This document shows, piece after piece, positions 60,509 to 64,000 of a stretch of DNA of 64,000 bases. The stretch's first letter is position 1. The number at the start of each line of letters is the position of its first letter. A program made the position numbers and the translations under genes. The notes beneath the pieces are model-generated. The model did not search any database. It was not told where the DNA came from and saw nothing but the letters and a program-made list of their open reading frames with translations. The stretch covers positions 1,612,001 through 1,676,000 of the forward strand of contig CAXXEF010000001.1 in NCBI GenBank assembly GCA_963677825.2, in the 5' to 3' direction. Source of the DNA: Sporobacter sp963677825 (GTDB lineage Bacteria; Bacillota; Clostridia; Oscillospirales; Oscillospiraceae).

Positions 60509-61736
60509 AAATAAAGGTAAGGTCTATTTCTTCGATCCAAGTGACCTGACCATCCCGACAGGCGCTAACGTCGTCGTCGAGACAGCTAAGGGCCTTGAAT
60601 ACGCCGAATGTACGTATGGCAACCACGCCGTCGAGGAGACGTCGATTATCCAGCCGCTGCGCCCTGTCGTGCGCCTGGCAACACAGGACGACGATAAGCA
60701 CGCAGCCGCCAACAAGGATAAAGAAGCCGACGCCTTCTCCTTCTGCCAGAAGAAAATCGCCGAGCACGGGCTGGACATGAAGCTTGTCGACGTCGAGTTT
60801 AGCTTTGAGGGCAATAAAATCCTCTTCTTCTTCACGTCCGACGGTCGTGTGGATTTCCGCGAGCTCGTAAAAGACCTTGCGTCTGTGTTCAAAACACGCA
60901 TCGAGCTGCGCCAGATCGGCGTACGCGACGAAGCGCGTATGATCGGCGGTCTGGGTATCTGCGGCAAGGAATTTTGCTGCTCGCAGTTTATGGAAGAGTT
61001 TCACCCCGTGTCGATCAAAATGGCCAAAACACAGGGGCTCTCGCTTAATCCAGTCAAGATTTCGGGCACGTGCGGCCGTTTGATGTGCTGTCTCAAATAC
61101 GAGGAGCCGGCCTATCAGGAGCTGGTTAAGAAAGCGCCGAAGGTCGACGCCTTTGTTGACACGCCGTCCGGCAAGGGCAGCGTGACGGGCATTAATCTGC
61201 TGCGCGGTCAAGCCAAGGTCCGTCTTGAGGACGGCGGAGACACCACACTTAAAACCTTCCCGTTTGACGAGCTCAGCGTACTCGGCGGCAAAGCTCGACG
61301 CGCCGAATATATCGCCGCACGAGACGAAGGCCGCCTCAAAGAGGCCGGTTTCACCGATACGCGCCAGCACGCGCCGAAGCTTGAAACAAAACCCCTGCAG
61401 ACCAGCGACCGGAGCGACGCGCCGAAATCCCGTGGCGATAAACCGTCCGGCGGCGGCCAGCGGCGCGGCGGCGACGGGCAGAGAAATCAGTCCCGCCGTA
61501 ACAAAGGCGGCAAACAGCAGCCGCGGAAAGCCGATGCGCCGGCGGAACAGAAAAAAACGCAGCCACAGGCCGGCAAACAGCCTAACGCGGCACCGTCCGG
61601 CGGCAAGCCACAGGGCGGCAAACCGCAGGGCACGAAGCCGTCTAAGCGGAGCCATCGCGGCGGCCGCGGCCGCAATAAATCTCGCGGGCCGAAGCCGGCC
61701 GGTTCTCCACCGGCTGACGCATCGCCTAAACCGTGA
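60480..61736 (+). CDS. ricT: RicT/YaaT (PSP1-domain) protein
   Basis: 418 residues from the second ATG (60480), which has GAGG upstream; the first ATG lies inside holB. The PSP1 core has the Cys motifs GGLGICGKEFCCSQFM and GTCGRLMCCLKYE that bind Fe-S clusters in RicT (YaaT). RicT acts with RicA and RicF on RNase Y-dependent mRNA maturation and in phosphorelay control in Bacillus. After about residue 290 there is a 120-residue Gly/Lys/Arg/Gln/Pro-rich disordered tail, longer than usual. Located right after holB as in Bacillus. Confidence 0.93.
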   Translation: MIEVISVRFKNKGKVYFFDPSDLTIPTGANVVVETAKGLEYAECTYGNHAVEETSIIQPLRPVVRLATQDDDKHAAANKDKEADAFSFCQKKIAEHGLDMKLVDVEFSFEGNKILFFFTSDGRVDFRELVKDLASVFKTRIELRQIGVRDEARMIGGLGICGKEFCCSQFMEEFHPVSIKMAKTQGLSLNPVKISGTCGRLMCCLKYEEPAYQELVKKAPKVDAFVDTPSGKGSVTGINLLRGQAKVRLEDGGDTTLKTFPFDELSVLGGKARRAEYIAARDEGRLKEAGFTDTRQHAPKLETKPLQTSDRSDAPKSRGDKPSGGGQRRGGDGQRNQSRRNKGGKQQPRKADAPAEQKKTQPQAGKQPNAAPSGGKPQGGKPQGTKPSKRSHRGGRGRNKSRGPKPAGSPPADASPKP

Positions 61737-62146
61737 CAAAGATGTCGGTGAACATGCCAATCAGATAAACTGGCAACCAAATGGTATTGGATGCTTCGGC
61801 CGAGCACGGCGGCCGGGCTCCGATGCCATTTTTATCCCGCCAAACTGCAACCTGCCGCGCTTTGTCTGCAAATTTGCCTTAATTTCCTGGGCTGGCAATA
61901 TCTTATTCGTCTTTTTCGACGTAATTCGATCAAAGGACTTGCAAAAAGCGCCCCAAACCCTTAGAATAACATACAATGCCCTTTTAGACGTTCTCAGGGA
62001 ACGTTTTTAACCGGGCACACTTTTCTCTTGTGATATATACTGCGCCACGTCTTTGTGACGACGCCGCGGCTTTACGGAAGCGCGCGGCTTTCATGGCGCA
62101 AGATGCAGCGATATTTCGACCTGCGTTGTTGAAAGGAATGGTAACC
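61737..62146. other. Intergenic region between ricT and gltB
   Basis: About 410 bases with no convincing gene. It contains a small hairpin with T-run near 61988 (see terminator) and a TATACT-like -10 box near 62036 that has no good -35 partner. A short minus-strand frame (61761-61976) has no ribosome-binding site or family match. Confidence 0.6.
61988..62008 (+). terminator. Weak terminator after ricT
   Basis: ACGTTC-TCAGG-GAACGT hairpin followed by TTTTT. Confidence 0.5.
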
Positions 62147-64000
62147 ATGAATATGCGTGATTTCCCGGCTGGGCAAGGATTATACGATCCGCGGTACGAG
62201 CATGACGCCTGCGGTATCGGCTTTGTTGTTCATATTAAGGGAGAAAAATCAAATCAGATCCTACGCGAAGCGCTTGTCGCGCTGCGCAATCTTGACCATC
62301 GCGGCGGCGTCGGCAGCGAACCGACCTCGGGCGACGGCGCGGGGATCTTGTTTCAGATTCCACATGCATATTACAAAACAGTCTGTCCCGATGACGGGAT
62401 AGCGCTGCCCGATGACGGCGACTACGGCACAGGCCTCGTTTTCCTCCCGCACGAGCCGGCGCTGCGCGCCGAGCTCGAAGCCGAGTTTAAGAAGATCACC
62501 GAAGCCGAGGGTCAGGATTTTCTCGGTCTGCGCGACGTGCCGATCGATTCGTCGATGCTGGGCAAAACGTCACACGGGTCGATGCCGTTCATGCGTCAAG
62601 TCTTCATCGGCCGCACGGCGCTGTGCCAGGACGCCGACTTTGAGCGCAAGCTCTTCGTCATCCGCCGCCGGATCGAAAACTTCGCCGCGGCCAACCATCC
62701 CGACGCATATTTCTATATGCCGAGCCTGTCGTCCAAGACGATCGTTTACAAGGGTATGCTCACCTCCGATCAGCTCGACAATTTCTATCTCGACCTGCAA
62801 AGCGAGCTTGTGACAACAGCGCTTGCGCTCGTCCACTCGCGCTACTCCACCAACACGTTCCCCAGCTGGGAGCGCGCGCACCCGAACCGCTGCCTGATCC
62901 ACAATGGCGAAATTAACACGCTGCGCGGCAACGTTAATTATATGAACGCGCGCGAGGCAATTCTTAAAAGCGAAACCTTCGGCGACGAACTGAATAAGGT
63001 TCTGCCGGTCATCGATAAAAACGGCAGCGACTCGGCGATGTTCGATAACGCTGCGGAATTTCTCATGCTCAGCGGCATGCCGATCGAGCGGGTCATGATG
63101 ATGATGATCCCCGAGCCGTGGCAGGGCCACGAGAGCATGAGCGCGGAGAAAAAAGCGTTTTACGAGTATAACGCTTGCCTGATGGAGCCGTGGGACGGTC
63201 CGGCCGCGATGGGCTTTACGGACGGCACGCGCGTCGGCGCCGTGCTCGACCGCAACGGCCTGCGCCCGTCACGCTACTACGTCACGACTGACGATATCGT
63301 CGTGCTGGCGTCCGAGGTCGGCGTGCTCGACATTCCGCCAGAAAAAGTAATTAAAAAAGAGCGTCTTCATCCCGGACGCATGCTGCTCATCGACACCGAG
63401 AGCGGCCGCATCATCGAAGACGACGAAATTAAACATAAGGCCGCCGCGTCCGCCCCGTACGGTGAGTGGCTGAAAACATACCTCACGACGCTCGATCAGA
63501 TCGCCGATCCGTTGGCGTGCCCGTTCGAAGTGCATCCGCTACCGAAGATGCAAAAAGCGTTCGGCTACAGCTACGAGGATCTCCGGATGTTCCTCGCGCC
63601 GATGGTCACGACCGGCGTTGACCCCGTCGGTGCGATGGGCAACGACACGCCGCTGGCCGTACTGTCGAAAAAGCCGATGCTCATGTACGACTACTTTAAG
63701 CAGCTGTTTGCGCAGGTCACCAACCCACCGATCGACGCGCTGCGCGAATCGCTCATCACCTCCGCGATTGTGTTCCTCGGTGCGGAGTCAAATCTGCTGC
63801 AACCCGGCCCCGAAAGCTGCCGGCGCATCAAGCTGCCGTCTCCTATCCTCGACAACGAGTCGCTTGAGAAGCTGCGCAACATCGACCAAGCCGGCTTTAA
63901 GTCTGCAACGCTCCCGATCGTATTCCCGAAGGGCGGCGACGGCGCAGCGCTGAAAGCGGCACTCGACAAGCTGTTTGAGTCCGCCGCCAAAGCCATCAAC
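62147..64000 (+). CDS. gltB: Glutamate synthase large subunit (3' truncated by window edge)
   Basis: The frame is open from an ATG preceded by AAAGGA to the end of the window (618 codons, no stop). The product begins MNMRDFPAGQGLYDPRYEH, then the catalytic N-terminal Cys22 in HDACGIGFVV after a short propeptide, followed by LDHRGGVGSEPTSGDGAGIL and RYSTNTFPSWERAHPNRCLIHNGEINT. This is the class II glutamine amidotransferase domain, and the central domain begins near the end. It should be the ferredoxin- or NADPH-type GltB; the small subunit is not in view. Confidence 0.95.
   Translation, partial: MNMRDFPAGQGLYDPRYEHDACGIGFVVHIKGEKSNQILREALVALRNLDHRGGVGSEPTSGDGAGILFQIPHAYYKTVCPDDGIALPDDGDYGTGLVFLPHEPALRAELEAEFKKITEAEGQDFLGLRDVPIDSSMLGKTSHGSMPFMRQVFIGRTALCQDADFERKLFVIRRRIENFAAANHPDAYFYMPSLSSKTIVYKGMLTSDQLDNFYLDLQSELVTTALALVHSRYSTNTFPSWERAHPNRCLIHNGEINTLRGNVNYMNAREAILKSETFGDELNKVLPVIDKNGSDSAMFDNAAEFLMLSGMPIERVMMMMIPEPWQGHESMSAEKKAFYEYNACLMEPWDGPAAMGFTDGTRVGAVLDRNGLRPSRYYVTTDDIVVLASEVGVLDIPPEKVIKKERLHPGRMLLIDTESGRIIEDDEIKHKAAASAPYGEWLKTYLTTLDQIADPLACPFEVHPLPKMQKAFGYSYEDLRMFLAPMVTTGVDPVGAMGNDTPLAVLSKKPMLMYDYFKQLFAQVTNPPIDALRESLITSAIVFLGAESNLLQPGPESCRRIKLPSPILDNESLEKLRNIDQAGFKSATLPIVFPKGGDGAALKAALDKLFESAAKAIN

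Noticed and set aside
60417..61760. 447-codon minus-strand frame opposite ricT
   Set aside because: It is the antisense reading of ricT, whose Cys motifs and start are clear. The repetitive Arg/Ala/Leu content is what an antisense of Lys/Gly-rich codons gives.
61761..61976. Minus-strand frame between ricT and gltB
   Set aside because: No ribosome-binding site, no family features and it crosses the ricT terminator side of the gap.
1..64000. CRISPR arrays, insertion sequences, integrases, prophage or conjugation genes
   Set aside because: None of the repeat patterns, transposase or integrase motifs were seen. The tRNA-Arg gene has no adjacent integrase.

Overview
The window reads as a chromosomal segment of a moderately high-GC member of the class Clostridia (Bacillota). 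The basis is: full-length Gram-positive-type housekeeping proteins (IreB, YabP, YabQ, DivIC, a YabR-like S1 protein, RicT/YaaT, Jag, YidD), strong GGAGG ribosome-binding sites with several TTG/GTG starts, anaerobic ferredoxin chemistry (2-oxoacid:ferredoxin oxidoreductase, a glycyl-radical activase, a NuoEF-type flavin complex), and intrinsic terminators after nearly every unit. YabP, YabQ and a SpoVK-like AAA protein suggest a spore former or a recent descendant of one. tmk, holB, ricT, metG, yabP/yabQ/divIC/yabR and the rpmH block are all origin-proximal in Bacillus, so this may be an origin-proximal region. No dnaA is in view. I do not go below class.

Layout. 1-9141 (+): the 3' part of secA, pgeF/yfiH, a peptide-type binding lipoprotein, single-chain purL and cdd. 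9185-10977 (+): ireB, a small conserved protein and a secreted SH3b-NlpC/P60 hydrolase. 11045-14404 (-): one rpmH-rnpA-yidD-yidC-jag-acpP transcription unit driven by a near-consensus promoter. 14418-17845 (-): mltG, a U32 peptidase and a QueG-like Fe-S protein. 18067-18174 (+): a 35-residue Cys-rich membrane peptide. 18243-20256 (-): a tagA/wecG-type glycosyltransferase, tmk and 5-formyl-THF cyclo-ligase. 20419-28810: an accessory stretch with a methyltransferase, a MoaF-like protein, an OYE-type Fe-S flavin reductase, an orphan glycyl-radical activase, a helix-hairpin-helix protein, a divergent TetR/SDR pair and a lipoprotein. 28931-34472 (-): a three-subunit NuoE/NuoF/GltD-NuoG-fusion complex resembling the Stn transhydrogenase, with Rex-like operators upstream. 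34810-40807 (-): a GNAT protein, then a PucR-type regulator, a second OYE-type reductase, a cupin-like protein and a ferredoxin-type aldo/keto reductase. 41107-41180: tRNA-Arg(CCG). 41351-44737 (+): yabP-yabQ-divIC-yabR, a SpoVK-like AAA protein and a DUF1361 protein. 44792-47331 (-): an acyl-CoA synthetase and a tyrosine-phosphatase-type protein. 47670-50759 (+): a NYN-LOTUS protein, a metallophosphoesterase and prfB. 50804-50970: a candidate unassigned structured RNA. 51087-55526 (+): a P-loop ATPase, a four-subunit 2-oxoacid:ferredoxin oxidoreductase and ilvE. 55723-57020 (+): an HD protein and a CmpB-type membrane protein. 57077-59472 (-): metG and a left-handed beta-helix protein. 59681-end (+): holB, ricT and the 5' part of gltB.

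How the genes fit together. The most distinctive part is 20.4-40.9 kb. Two paralogous OYE/2-enoate-reductase-type enzymes, each with its own satellite genes, flank a soluble electron-transfer complex predicted to exchange electrons between NADH, NADPH and ferredoxin. A PucR-family regulator sits beside one OYE cluster and repeated CATACAA half-sites lie upstream of the other. I infer a reductive pathway for one or more unsaturated organic acids or ring compounds, with redox balance supplied by the Stn-like complex. The substrate cannot be read from sequence. The 2-oxoacid oxidoreductase next to ilvE suggests interconversion of branched-chain amino acids and acyl-CoA esters with ferredoxin as electron carrier.

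All family names come from motif recognition by eye. No search, alignment or folding program was run.
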